NCBI GenBank assembly: GCA_030512295.1
Contig: JAULSR010000002.1
Location: 3,224,001-3,288,000 of the forward strand
Direction: 5' to 3'
From: Bombardia bombarda
Lineage: Eukaryota; Ascomycota; Sordariomycetes; Sordariales; Lasiosphaeriaceae
DNA: 64,000 nucleotides
Shown: positions 1 to 13,107 of the stretch, in pieces
How positions within the stretch are numbered: position 1 is the first letter of the stretch
Layout of the letters: every line of letters starts with the position of its first letter
Translations under genes and position numbers: made by a program
Notes under the pieces: model-generated
Database searches by the model: none
What the model saw: only the letters and a program-made list of their open reading frames with translations
What the model was told of the DNA's origin: nothing

Positions 1-1697
1 GGTATGTGACGCTGGTCAGGGACTCGATAGAGAGCTACAAGAAGTCGGGAGAGCAAAGATGTGGTGGTTGATGTCGGCGGAGAGAGTCTCAAAACTGGGA
101 TGTGGTGTTAGGAAAGGAGATTTGTTGATTTTTGGGGCGAGAAATTGGGTGGGAACGGAAAGCTGTTCACCGCTGCTGCTGCTGCCGCTCCAGTGGGGAT
201 CAGGCACCAGCAATCGACCAATCGTGAAAGGGAGAGGAGCAGAGGCGGCCAGAGACGACCGGGGTCTTGTTGGTCCCTGCGCTCTCGCTTGTTTACCCGC
301 CATGCTCGAACAGGCCAGAGCGCGACGTGCTAAGCTCGATTGGACCAGGTCATCGATTTCGATGTGGGGTAGCTCCGCCTGACATTCAATTGCCTGACTG
401 CCTGACTGGTGATTGCCTGACGACCTGCGTTTGATTGTCCAAGATGGGACGGGGAGACGGCAGAGAAGAGCAGGAGATAACCTGACGCTGGTATGGTTAA
501 CTGATACCTACGCATGAATTCAAAGTCAAGTTCTTGTAGGTAAGCATCATTCTAGGTACGATTAGTGTAGAGCCGTACCCTGCTTTGTATCCCGTACCAG
601 GGAACCGTCTACGCTAGGATTTAACCTCAGATTCTCGGGCGACGTCGTGCGACGGCAAATGGATCTTTACATGTCAAGCTGTCTACATTCCAAGCATTGC
701 ACCGTGCCTGTCCTGATTATGCGTTTGCTCAATAATTGCAAGAGTATGATGTTGCTTCTATCATATCCCAACGGTAACCCAGCTCAAAGGTACTACCGTC
801 ACCAGAAAATAATCAGAAGCAACGTGCACCCGTGGCAAAAGACAACACACCAAGCCTGCCACCAGCCATCATAAGTGCCTAGGCAACGAAGAACAAGCCG
901 CCATTATCATCATCTCATCTGCAGAGAGAGCATAGAAAAGTAAAACCAATACATCAGTTATACACATGCATGTATATCCTCTCGCTAATCCGCTCTCAGC
1001 AACAACAACGCCCACGCAATGAAAACAAGACAAATGAACAAGTGTATGTATGTATATGTGTGTGTGTCATCATTATCACAAAGTGTGCTATCTTCCTCTT
1101 ATTCCTTAGAAAAAGACGTAAATAAATAAGGTAGTAGTAAAAAAAGGGGAAAAGGAGCCGCCCCGGCCCGCCTGTTGACGTTACACAAGTCGTAGCAACA
1201 GTTAATAAAAAAAGAAAAAAGACAAGAAAGAAAAGTAAGGAAAAGAAAAAGACCCATTGCCACTTTATTTTCCCGTTTGCAAAAACCCTTTTTGCTCTTG
1301 GTAATAATCCCTCAAGTATCCCTGGTCCCATTCACCCATTCATCTTTGTTCTCTCTCTCCTCTTCTCAGTTCCCCCTGTCCTCCTTATTTTTTCTCTCTT
1401 ACAGCTCTCCTCCTCTCCCATGCATGTAGTAGTAGTAGTAGTAGTAGTAGTAATAGGTAATTTTTGCTGTTTGTTATTGCGTTTCCGTGTCTCTTCCCTA
1501 TGCAACCATGACATCGTCTTCTTTTTGTTTTGGTGTGGCTGAAATTGAATATTCATACATATACAGTAGTAGGGGATATATTTATATGAACGCGAATGAA
1601 TGGAAGAAAAGAGAAAGAAAAAGTAAAAACCCGCAATCCGTAGTTTAATATCGGAATTTACATAAGAAAAAGTGTAAGCAAAGGGGCATTATCTAGT
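1..1697. other. Left flank without a supported gene
   Basis: Only short, overlapping frames of low complexity are present on both strands. The stretch from about 1020 to 1550 is rich in homopurine and homopyrimidine runs and a GTA microsatellite. It probably holds the 3' untranslated region of the serine-rich gene ending at 1698. I see no tRNA, rRNA or transposon signal. Confidence 0.6.
1426..1453. repeat. (GTA)n microsatellite
   Basis: About nine uninterrupted GTA units lie in the noncoding flank downstream of the serine-rich gene. Confidence 0.9.
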
Positions 1698-4600
1698 CTA
1701 GTTGACCGTCATCATCTGCATCCGTGGCGAGTCCACCGAGTTTTTGCTCAAGACCGAGTTGGTACTATGGCTCTTGGGCAATCTCCTCGGCGGGCTGGCG
1801 GCAGGGTCGGTGAATACACGCGTAAAGGCCGGGCTGCCATCGTGGTTGTGGCGAACGTGCCGTTCCCGTCGTGGCGTCCCGGCAGGACTCTGGGTAAGGA
1901 GCTCGGCTCTGCGGACCGCGTCCGAGAGAGAGTCTCGTAAATGGCTGGCTCGTTTTACCAATTCGTGCAAGCTATTGGTATCAAAAAATAGCTTTGAGTC
2001 CGATGGCTTGGTCGGAGACATGTTCTTAACCGGGTCGGATGTTGATCGCTGTTGTTGCATGGCTTCTATTACCGTCGCGAGGACCGCTGAGTTGCGGCTG
2101 GGGCTTCTCGACGAAGTAGGGGTATGCGGCCGTGCCGGCTTGGTAACCTCATCGGCCAGTGGCCAGTTGTTCCCAAATATATCGTCTTCAGGAGAGAAAA
2201 CTGACCGACGCCGAGCAACTTGCCGCTCTCGCACAACCGTTGTTTTGCCCATTTCGGGCTCTGGGGTTCCGAATGGGTCGTCAAAGTGGTCCAGAATAGG
2301 CCCGTCGAATCCCTCGTCCAGAAAACGCTCGTCGATCTTTGTTCCATCAAAGTTCATTGACATTCCATCAGCATCCGCTTCCTCGCCTGGCTCCTCGTCG
2401 GGAGACGCGAGTTCAATAATGTTTTCTGCCTCCTTCCACTTCACTGACAACGATCCGTGCAGTATGTCAAGGTCTTTTCCATGACGACACAGCCGTTTCA
2501 AGTCGTTCACAAGCAGTGATAGTTCGCGGATCTGACCGGAATGAGCCTTAACGGTAGGTTGTGTTGCTTGTATAGAAGCCGGCACAACCATCGAGAAGCT
2601 CGTGGCTGAGTCTTTTCCTCCTGTGACAGTGACATCACCCTCACCCTCGTCGAAGTCGAAGTCGTCGTCCCAGTCCTCGCTGACCGTCTTGGTACCCAAA
2701 CCCCATGTCCCGAATTTAGGCGGAGGTTTTGATGAGTCCGATGGGTCAGGAACGACGGGCACACTCTGACTGCGCACATGAAGAGCGCTAGGCCCTTTCC
2801 GATTTACAGAACGGCCTCCTCTCAAGTCCAGCTCCTGCTTTCCATGAACAGTCTTTGGCCTAGGCGAGTCGTCGAACTTGTCCATGGTCGAGGGCTCACA
2901 CCAGTCAAATATATTGCTCCGTGGTCGATCGTCTCCGTCGCGCGCAAAATCATTCATGGCGTTCCCACTGATACTTACCAAAACATGGCGGAAAGTGGGA
3001 CTCACTCTCCGCGAGTTGTTGGAGCTTGAGGGTGGCGATAAATGGTTGCTTAAAGTATTCTCGTCGTCTCGTGCCCAGTCATCATCGTCGTCGTCATCTA
3101 GCGATAGTCGTCCAAAATCACGGCTGGCCAGTGATAGCTCGGGGGAGCCATCAAAGCTAAACTCATCCTCATTCCGTTCTCGCCTTGTAAACTCAACTGG
3201 GTCAGCCAGGTGGCCGGTCCGGATGGGTGTCGGAACGCTTTCGTCTTCTTCCATTATTTTCGTATCGCCGTCCCAGGAGCGTCCAAGTATCTCTTGAATC
3301 GATAATCTCTTTGTCCTGCTATTCCCAGCTGTGCTCGGCGGCGACTCATCAAACATGGACTCGAGTGGTGTCTCGACCGTCCTCAGCCGGCTTGAAGAAG
3401 CCCCGGTTCGGAAGGAGTCAAACATTCCGTCGCTTCGGAAATCCGTATCCTCATCGTCTCCCGACATGCCGTCCCGAGCTTCGAGATCTGAGCTAGCTAA
3501 GGTCGAGGCTCGCTCGCCAGAAGGGCCCCGACTTCTAGGCAAACCTGAGTAGGTCAGTGAACCTGACATGTAGTTAAACTGGCTCTGAGACGGTCTCGAG
3601 ATGGCTGTGGAAGACGAGCTCGGCATCCCCAGTCGCGCAACGTCTATGTTAAAGCTCGAATTTCGGGATAAGGGTGGAAGCGGGGATGAAAGATTCCTTC
3701 TGCGGTTCTGGGGCTGAGTCGTTGGTTTCACGTCGGGCTCGAAGTGTGGTCGCGGATCGGCCGGTGTAAAAATTTGGTCTAGGGTCGGTCTGATCTCAGT
3801 TTGGTCCGAACCGTGCGTAACCTCAACCATGGCTGGCACATGGCGGGTAACATCGCTTTTGTCGTTGACAGTGCTTCGTCTTGGCCGTCGGATGCTTCCC
3901 GTTCTAGGAAGCCAATTACCGGGCGAGCTAAAATGCATCGAAATCGACCGCCTTGCAAGCCTGGACGGTGTCGTGTCGGTCGAATCAGATGGGCTGCTCG
4001 CGTCTTGGGAGTTTCCCCTGGGCTGGCGATCGTCTGATATCCCTACGTCGGTTGACACTTTGAGGCTCGACGTTATCCAACTCGGCTTCGTCAGGTAAGC
4101 ACGAGAGACAACGCCTATTTGCAAGGACACTCTTCTTTTGGGTAGTTGAGGGCTGCTTTCGGTGGCCCGCCCTGAACCCGCTCGAGACAGTAATTTGGTG
4201 GGTTGGCTGTGAAAAAATGATGTCCACCTCCCAGAAATCTGATTCGCAGCTGGGGCGTTGGTCTGGGATCCGGCAAAGAATTCTTCTGGCTGTATCTGCT
4301 GCTCCTGCTGCTGCTCCTGGTGCTGCTGATACAAGAACAGGTTCGTGTCAGGTAAAGGAGGCTCAAACGAACCTCCCTGGTTCTGGAATTGCTGCAGCGT
4401 TGCAGACCTTTGGTGACTTGTGGCAGGCCGACGTAGAGTTGGCAACTGTGGCCTCGAGCCCCTTCGCGGTCGAGTCTCGGGTGTACCGCTTTGATTTGAT
4501 GGCGTCCTCTTCACCAGCTTATTAGGCGCTGAATGGGGCGTGCTAGACTTGAGCGAAAGAATTGGGACGCTGGACCCGTTCGAGAATGTTAGAGATGGTG

Positions 4601-5235
4601 AGTCTGGGCCCATACTCGACCTTGGGCTTCCACTCTGGGACAGTGGCCGAATGGATAGCCGTCGTATCCATGATTCTCTTGAAGAAAGCGAGTCGCGATT
4701 ACTCTCTGTAGGCGGCCGTGAGCTGTTATCTCCCTGCCGTATGAGCGAGTGCCTTCGCCCCATTCCTTTCGGCGGTGTGATCTGAATGCTTAAAGGCCGT
4801 GGTGTACCCGTAACATGAGCGGGATGTGACGTAAGGGGCCCGGGGACTACATCGCCGAGATTGCGAAACGAGCTATAGGGAAACTCCTCCAACGGCGACA
4901 CTGTCGAGCCGGCGGCGCTTGTAGCAGGGCGGGGGGCCGGCTGCACTCGTGTGCTATGGTAGTCGGAGGTGTGTTTCCTCTTCGAACTCGGCCTCGGGGG
5001 TTCTAGGTCGGGCGGCTGACCAAAGACCAAGCCGGCGGCGGCGGCAGCGACAGCAGTGCCGGTTCCCACGAGCTAAAAGAGAGACGAGACTAGTTAGCAT
5101 TTACTGGGCTTCAAAAGGCTATGGTGCGTGAAGGAACGAGAAACAGCCTGGGCATCCGTGTGACACGTTCATTCAAAAGTCTGCGATGTATGTTGGATCG
5201 GGCTTTTTTCGACTTACACTTGGGACGGCCTGCAT
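1698..5235 (-). CDS. Large serine-rich fungal protein of unknown function (about 1130 aa)
   Basis: Two exons on the minus strand. Exon 2 (1698-5072) is one open frame of more than 1120 codons. It has no ATG at its 5' end but a strong acceptor (CTTTTAG at 5073) with a CTAAC branch site about 30 bases before it. Exon 1 (5218-5235) is an ATG followed by five codons and a GTAAGT donor at 5217; it joins in phase 0 across a 145-bp intron, giving the start MQAVPSLVGTGTA. A short Ala/Gly hydrophobic stretch (about residues 8-25) is followed by a long Ser/Pro/Arg-rich, probably disordered region. Acidic patches (DDDDDDDW; WDDDFDFDEGEG) and a possibly helical segment (RELSLLVNDLKRLCRHG) occur in the C-terminal half. 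I do not recognise the family. A Byr4/Bfa1 relation was considered because of the WDDD motif, but the protein does not begin like Byr4. Confidence 0.85.
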
Positions 5236-5825
5236 CCTGGCGGGCGACTCTTATGCCGACAACAAACGGCCGTGGAAGGAAGGGAGAGCAAAAGGGGGTC
5301 CGGTGCTCGTGAGGGTCGTGGTTTGCATCGTCAGGACATTACGGGTCCTTGTGGTCGGAATTGGGTTGAGGAATGTGGGCAATGCAGGCACGTTCTTGCG
5401 GTTGAGGCCCTTTCCCCTTCCCTCGACCTAGACAGTCGCGTTCCCCAAGTATGAGGTACCGGGCTCCTGCTGATGGATGACGGGGGGCTTCCTTTCCAGG
5501 CGACTAGGTAGGCGACAGGAGGAAGTCAAGAGGGTAATCGGTCGTCCAAAAAACACACACTTCGCCAGTGGTGGTTTGGGGAACGGACAGCGAAAGTAAG
5601 GAAACGATGCGGTGGGATTGTCGAGTGGGATTGGTTGTCGTGGTTGCTTGCTTGGTTGGGCGAAGCCGGCGAGATTGGACGTTCCCGACACACAGGGGGG
5701 ATGGGAGCACTGCTTCTGGCTTGCTTCGCTTGGCTGCTCTCTGTTGCCAAATATATCCAAGCCCCAAAAAAGTGGAATTGCGAATACCTAATAAGTCGTT
5801 AAAGGCTCAACTCCTTGGTCATGAC

Positions 5826-5873
5826 GACGTAGCAGACGTATAGCGGACGTGTAGCGGACGTGTAGCGGACGTA
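5826..5873. repeat. 11-bp tandem repeat (GACGTGTAGCG)
   Basis: Four consecutive units start with GACGT; two are identical (5846-5856 and 5857-5867), preceded by an 11-bp and a 9-bp variant and followed by a partial unit. It lies about 600 bp upstream of the serine-rich gene. Confidence 0.85.
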
Positions 5874-8800
5874 TCAATCGTGGTAGAAAGCGACGAAAGA
5901 CAGACAGGGCAGGACAGACAATAGAAACAGCCCAGCACCGGGATCCAGGGCGAGATCTAGATGCAATGTCGGCAGAGCAGAAAGAACACAAACGACCACC
6001 ACGGCAGACTCCGAGCTCAGGCAGGGTTTGGAGGGAAACAACAAATGCAAAAGGTCAAAGAGTCGGCTGCCCGTCGCGATGGACGGGGTGTGTTGTCTTG
6101 GGCTGCTTGCTGCCCGGGCCACTGCTGAGTGGAGGTGTGCGTGCTGCTGCTTCCCCTTCGCTCGCTCGGGCAGTGCCTGGCTGCAGTCCCGCTGCCCTGC
6201 GACTGGGCTGTCCTGGGGCCTGGTCCCGGTCGCTATGGATGGAGCACGCTAGGATTCGCCTTTTGATTGTCGCTCGGGTAAGGCACGCATTGAGCGACTC
6301 AGAGCGAGACCTGCCTGGCGCTAGCGAGCGCACGGAGGATGGCTGCTGTAATTCAGGTATCGACAGCATCCATTGGACCACACATCCTCCAATTTCGCTG
6401 CCCGGCTGTTTGAAACCTGCTTTCCAACGACCTATGCTGTCCCCTACAGCGCAATGTGCACAACAGCGCGGAAGCCCGTATCCAATGTCTGCTCTGTCAC
6501 TGCACACATCGTACACCACACGTGCATACAACTGGGAAGATAGGTCCAGGCCTGGAGCGCCCAAGGCCATCCCTTGGGACCTATCCACTTGTGACTGGAA
6601 CAGGTAATAATACACCGTGCTCCCTTGCTATAGTTATGCCACCAGAGGCGCCGACAGTGGTGCTAGCACCGTTTCCATGTTTATGCCTTTTGATCCAGGT
6701 TACAGGCCATCAGCTAATGATAACCTAATACCAACAATAACAAAAGACGTATTTTATGGTAATTTGAAACGCTCGTCATGCTTATATTCTAGGGAGGTCC
6801 CTCTATGCTTTTCTTCTCTTCTTCAAAAGAAGCCTCAAAACCCAATGCCTCGTGGGATCGACGTGGTGGTGGTGGTTTCCGCAGTAAGCAAAATCCACGT
6901 TCCATCCTGGAAACATGGGAAGAGGGAAAGCCAAGCCAGCCCTGTCGCATTGGGTTGGCCCTTTTGCTCGCGAATTGGGCATGTCATCTTTTTTTAATCC
7001 TCCCTTTCTTCTTTTTTGCTTTCGTTGCTTTTTCCCTATTTCTCACACAAGGAAGGATCGATCTGATCTAGCGCGGATCGGCTGCGGACCTATCAGCTTG
7101 TCTCAACTCAGGGCAGACAAGGAGGGGATCCCAGTTTACCTTCCCAAGCTTCCCAGGGCCCCAGCTCGCCCCGGCTGGGACACGAAATACACCCTGCAGG
7201 ACGAGGGCACACGCGCAAGGCAACGCCCATCTCCGGCCCTGCTTTTCTTGAGCAAGCAAGCGCACCACCCACCCACTAACCTACCCACTGGTGAGTGGGG
7301 TTTGTTCTTGCCTTGCGAGCCTGGTCATGGTGATGCTGGGCTGCGGCGGCGATCACGAAGGAGCTAAAAAGTGGACAAAAGTATCCAGAGTCTTGCGAGT
7401 TTGCGGGGACATGGGCAGCTAGCGAGCCTCCGAGGCAAGCTCGCCCGGGCACTACTGTACGCGCAATGCACAATTCGCAATTGCACATGCCGGAGGCCCA
7501 GACAACCATGGGCTGATTGGAATGAAAGGCACATGATGTTTTCTCTCCGTCTTTCTATGACTTCCCTCTCGATGAAACACCAATCCCGTACATACCTCAC
7601 AGTTTTCACTTCACCCTTTCGCGGAGTCGCGGACGGTGCAGGCGGACGGTGCAGGCGGTGCCCAAAGAAAAAAACGGCACCAACCAACATCCATGGAAGC
7701 TGGAAGCGACCTCTCTTCTCGAGTCTTTTGGCGCCGGAGTGGATTATGCGGCAGCCTGCTCAGCTCCAACCATGCCTGCTAGCCTCGAGCTTTAACCCCT
7801 CAGGGCCAATTTCCATGTTGCAACTTGCAAGCCTGCCTCCGTCCGTTCCATGTTTCAATGTCCAGTATCCATCTCTATCCGTATGACGTGGGCTTTTAGT
7901 ACACTGTTCATCCACGAATATTACATGCGAATACAAGTTACCCTCTCACTACATGGCGCAGTTGTTGGACAACTACACTACATACAGCAGGAGGAGCAAC
8001 CGCGTCCGCATCAGGAATCATGTTTCTTTACAAACGAAAAAAATCAGCAGTTTCCGCCGTCGAGCAACATGAAGCAACAGCAGCCAGCAGCAGCCGCCCT
8101 TTTGTTGTATGTAGGTAACCCGACCGAGCGAGCCGACCTAACCGCCCTCAGTACTACTTTTGACCTAAGTATCCATAAGGTCAATGTGAGGAAGCCAGGT
8201 ATTCGTAGCTACTGTGTAGACAGCTCAGCTGAGCGGAGATGCCCGCCGCCGCCTCCCTTCGCCGCCCCAGAAGCACACCATCTCCTCCCCTCTCGCAGCA
8301 GCAGCAGGCAGGTGGTAAATGTGTGCTCCCACCTCCGTATGTATGCGCAGGCGGAGTTTAGGAAGAGAGGAGAACAAAGCCCTATATCACACGCTGCGAG
8401 CGGTATAACACACGCCCGCAAACAACCGCGTTGCATTGGTCAGTCTTACCATACACATAGCACTTTACCTGGTATCATAATATATCGAGCCGTGTTCTTG
8501 GGCCCCTGATGCCTGCTCCATCATCAGCAATGATGCCGGCCGGCCCAGGTCGGAAACAGGAACAGGAATTGGACCCCTTTCTTCTTACAATTCAAGTTTG
8601 TTAGAGTCCTGGCCAACAGTTACGTGCGTACGTACGGCCCCCTTGGCAGCGATCCTACTCCCTCGGCTACAGCAGCAACAACAGTAAGAGTTTCTTGACA
8701 TCCATTATCACGCTCTTTTTTGCCCAGTGTTTACACCAACATCAACACGGGAACACAGGTAAGAAATCAACTGGGGCCGTGCCGAGGTCGACCATTTCCG

Positions 8801-10105
8801 ACATGGAACGCGGCAAGGGGATGGCACAGTAGCATGGAAAAGCCGGGATCTATCTAGAATGGTGCAGTGCAGTGGTGTGCATTGCTATGCTTGACTGACC
8901 GCGGTGAATAATAATGAACAAAAGCCAACTACAACAACAACAAGACAGATGAAAAAGAACAACTTATCAAACAATGGGCCTGATATACAGGCCACGTTAC
9001 ATGGCCACTCATGCTGCTCTTGCTTTTCTGACAGACAACTTATATCGCCCGTGTCATGTCATGTGGTCTCCTGGGGGTATCCTATCCTATCCTTTCCTCT
9101 TCTATCCTGCGAGCCTGCCGGCCGGCCCTGGCCGGCGGCCCAATCGTCAAAATCGCCAATGCTGTGTATCTACGGATACACTGCACTAGTGATGCTGCGT
9201 TAGGAGAGATCCGTGTTGGCGTGTGTGCGCTTTCTTCAGATGTGTGCTCCCATCCCCACCACAAGCCAGTCAATCAATCTATCAATCTACCAATCTATCA
9301 ATCAATGCAGAAAGGGAGGCCCTTGTCTGTGCCTGCTTTAGCGCCCAGGTGATGCAACGCCCCAGGAAAAGAAGCCCTACTTAGACCAGTACGTACCTTG
9401 CCTGAGCAAGAATATATTTACACAGTCACGACTCCCGTATGGATCCCCCGTATGGGTGTACTTCGGGAGACAAACAGGCAGGCTTGTGACACTGTGATAT
9501 GTGATACACAATAGTCGGACGTGGGCGAGGTGCGAAGAAGACAAAGAAAAGGTCCCCCGAAATTTGTGCTGGTTACCGTGGATGGGATACCCCTGAACCC
9601 TATTGTTTACCATGGATGTTCCTCCCGTTATAACTGCCGCCCCGCAAAAAGTCCTGGTGGCGGCGTTAAGGGGAAGAGGTAGGTTCCCGTCCCTGTTATC
9701 GTCGTCGTTGCCGTCGTCGTCGTGAATCATCTATTAAATAAGCAGGCAGAATAGAACCGTTTCGAACACAGGTTTTTTCATCTTTTGTTCTTGCCTCCGT
9801 CCCCATTTTTTACCGCTGGACTTACTAGTTTTCCTAAATTCCCACCCGGCGTAGCCGCCATTTGATCGTCGCCCCACGAGCCCGGGTCAGCCAGCTCGGC
9901 GGGAAGAAAACGAAATACGCCCCAATGGCAACTCCACGCGAAGCAAGTAGCAAGCCACCCGGTAGCACAATGGAGCTATTGCTGTCCGCCCAGTTGACGA
10001 TCTCAACCAAGGTAGAAACCCGTCGGTCAGCCGGTCAGTGGGTAAAGAGGCCAGGTGGTGTAAGCCCAACAGCAACAAACAGCCGTTCGACAGATGGAAA
10101 ATTGC

Positions 10106-10142
10106 AGCTGTGCTGTGCTGTGCTGTGCTGTGCTGTGCTGTC
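10106..10142. repeat. (TGTGC)n pentanucleotide repeat
   Basis: Six to seven perfect TGTGC/CTGTG units in noncoding DNA. Confidence 0.9.
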
Positions 10143-11910
10143 GCATACCCGCCAGAGCACATACACAGTCGTAGTCACAGTCGATTTCCCACCTCTTATT
10201 GCGCTATTATCGTTGTCCGTGTGAAGTGAGTGGCTCCTCATGACGGATGATGGCGTTTTCGCGGTCTACATGAAACTATTTGCAGTGAGCGCTAGCAACT
10301 AAGAGAGAGTCCGATGGGCTGTCTCGCGGGTCAATTCTTGTGCCGTCCGGCTCATGTCTATTGCGAGCGCGGTGGCGCGATGGGCTTGCGCCGACCCAAA
10401 CTTTGTGCGGGCTACTGTGTACGTATTGTCCCAGCTCTCTCTTTTCTCTCCCTTGGAACGCTTTTGGTTTCTTTGGACATCATTCTGTGGTGTTACAAGG
10501 CGGCCGACGTTGTGAAAGTGCGGAGGCTGCCGAATCGAGAAAGACTACTCCGCGCGTTGGCTAGCAACGCGAGGAGGCCCAAACTCGGCGTAGGATGAAA
10601 GAAAGCACGGTGAAAGCCTACCATTCCGATTGAACACAAGTTACGCCCGCTTGGGTCCAGGTTGTTTGATCCAGCTGCAGCGTGGTAGTGATATGGCACA
10701 CTAAGTAAGTAGGTAGTATCCGCCCTACTAGCCACTACAGTTTCCAAACCTTGTCTAGACTCTTGGGTTCCGTACGTCTTCTACCCTTAGACATTCTTGA
10801 AATATGGCTTATGTGAGCTCTTTGTCAAATACCCGTGTTGAGACTTGAAACAATACAAGTTATTAAGAGGTGGGGTGCGACGGCAGCGGTGCGGCGCGGT
10901 TCTACCCTTGAACACGGCAGGCGACCTCAGGCACCTCGGGTTATTCTGCCACTTGGAGTATCGTGATTTTTTAAGCCAGGCTGCCAAATAAGAAAAATGC
11001 AAGTTCGACATATGTAAAACCGGGAGCCGTCGATGGACGCCGGTAAAAGTTGGCCATTATAGGTAATGTAGACCAGTATGAACGAATAGCTCTTAACCAG
11101 CAGAACCCATGACCTTTACCTGGCTACCCGAATGAAAAGAGGTGATATCGGCAAGTTGACAAGTTAGATGACCTTGCTAGAAGACCTTGTCGCACTGGTA
11201 ACTTCAGCTGTAGATTTGTCAAGCTGAATGGCACACAAGGCTAGCATCTGATCCTCCTCGACTAGCCAAGGAAAATAAGCTGCCACGCTGGCATCGGGAA
11301 GTTTATGAGCAACGCCAGTGCGGCGTTTGCTCGGTCATAACTGCCCATTATAAGAGTCCACTTTGTCGGATAATTGCTGAAGCTCGCATGCTGTGTGGCA
11401 TCTCGGTTCATCAACACGGCAGCCATGTTCATAATACGTCAGGAATATACTGCAAATCGAGGAGCCAACCGAGCTACACTGGCTCATCCGATCCGGGTGC
11501 AGTGCGAGGTAGGGATAGTAGTTCAACCACAAAGCCTGTTTTGCACAATTCGGGGGCCCAAAGTAAAATCGGGATATCCGGCTCTACTTTCAAGCCGCTC
11601 GTAGTGTAGAAAACTGATATGACCGATGAAGAAGGCCGACAACTCGCATGTGGGAACTGGTGACTGGGGAGAAGCATGCTACCAAAGAACGAGTTAGTTC
11701 GGGTGCAGCTAACTGTGTGTATGTGAGCATGCTACATTCCTCCCCAGACAAAGTCCCCTGGTGGTTACACGGTTTTATGCCGCCTGTGGAGAGGGGAGAG
11801 TTGCAGTCGCCCAGAATCTTAAAAGGACAAAGCGGCAACCGACTGATCAAAAAAGAGTCTTGGTTGGACCAGACTGCAGCAGCGCCTCCAGAAGGACTCG
11901 AGGCGTAACA

Positions 11911-11962
11911 CTGCTGCTACTGCTGCTGCTGCTGCTGCCTCTACCTCTACCTCTGCCTCAGT
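11911..11962. repeat. CTG then CTCTAC repeat tract
   Basis: A run of CTG triplets passes into CTACCTCTACCTCTGCCTC units. No gene is supported over it. Confidence 0.8.
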
Positions 11963-13107
11963 TGGGTGAGATGGTAGATCACTCTCAAGGCGGACAAGGC
12001 CCCTCAGCCGGCTCTTCAGCGCGGCGTTTGTATTCGGACAAGCCAAGCAAATGGAATAAAAGAGAAAGATCTTCGAAAGGGAGGTAGTAGACATTCGACA
12101 TGCAGGAGCTGCAGCCGGTGGAGATGGGCCGTCTCGTCGGCGGCCAACAGAATGGCATTTGCTGGGATCCCCAGTGAGTTGGAAATAGAGTGGGTGGTGT
12201 CCTCAAGGTATCAATGGTGTCTGGACCGATTTCCCAAGGTTATGCATCGTCATCAGATTGGCACTTGGTTGGCTGCATCGCATTTGCCGTTTGAGCCTTG
12301 GGGTTGAGCGACGCGCCGCCATTGGTGCGACACGCGACACGGTACTACTGTGGAGGGCGACGGGGTGACAGGGCGCCCGGCGCGGCGCATCGCGTCATTC
12401 CTTTTCTGACCCTTTGTGGCAGCCAAGTTGCCAAGCATCGACAAGCCTGAGATGAGCTTGAGGGCTAAAAAGTGGGGGGATCCGACAGCTGTGCGAATAA
12501 TCCTCCATTTTGGGCGTCAAGGGAGGACCTATGGACCTTTAGAAGAAAAGATCGATTAATTGGCCGAGCCTGAGATGAGATATCAAAGCGTCGTTTTCTC
12601 TTCATGAACCTCGAAATTGGAACAGGTGGAACCAGAGTCAAAGGACCACGTCTGATGGAACCCTTCGACGACGGTGTTCCATGCGGGGTAGATTTTGAGT
12701 TTGCCAGGCGGCGGTCAGACCGTCAATCACCGATGGTCAATCACCAAGACCCCTCAAGACAAAGAAGAAAGCTCGAAAGCTCCTTTTTCCCCCCTCCCCC
12801 CCCGCATCTAGGCCAATCAAACAGGCCCCCGCCTTGTGGAGGGTTGGACGGTGGACCCCTGCAGGGCGACGGCAATTCCCGCGTCACAGCGAGAAATTAC
12901 AACTCCGCCGCGATACTTGACACTATCGAAGCTCGAATCGTAGCACAGGTCAGATAGATCCATTGCGAAACCTGCCTGATCGGCACTAGACACATGGTAC
13001 CTTGCACACGCCCTTGCCTTGCACCGACATAATCGAAATTTCACGAGAGATAGCTACCATAATTACCAAATTTGCAGCTGTTAGCCTGCCAGACAGAGAC
13101 ATTCACC

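Larger units (their letters stand above)
5236..13107. other. 7.9-kb stretch without a supported gene
   Basis: The frames here are short, overlap each other on both strands, mostly start at non-ATG codons and show no domain or typical codon bias. The longest plus-strand frame (5966-6607) is mirrored by an equally open minus-strand frame, as expected by chance in GC-rich DNA. It holds the promoters of the flanking genes, an 11-bp tandem repeat at 5826, a TGTGC repeat at 10106 and a CTG/CTC repeat at 11911. A noncoding transcript cannot be excluded. Confidence 0.55.

Noticed and set aside
1698..5235. Byr4/Bfa1-like cytokinesis regulator
   Set aside because: The WDDDFDF patch suggested it, but the N-terminus and overall layout do not match what I know of Byr4, so no name is given.
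5966..6607. 213-codon plus-strand frame
   Set aside because: It has a long open frame on the opposite strand over the same bases, no domain, no promoter and composition like GC-rich noncoding DNA.
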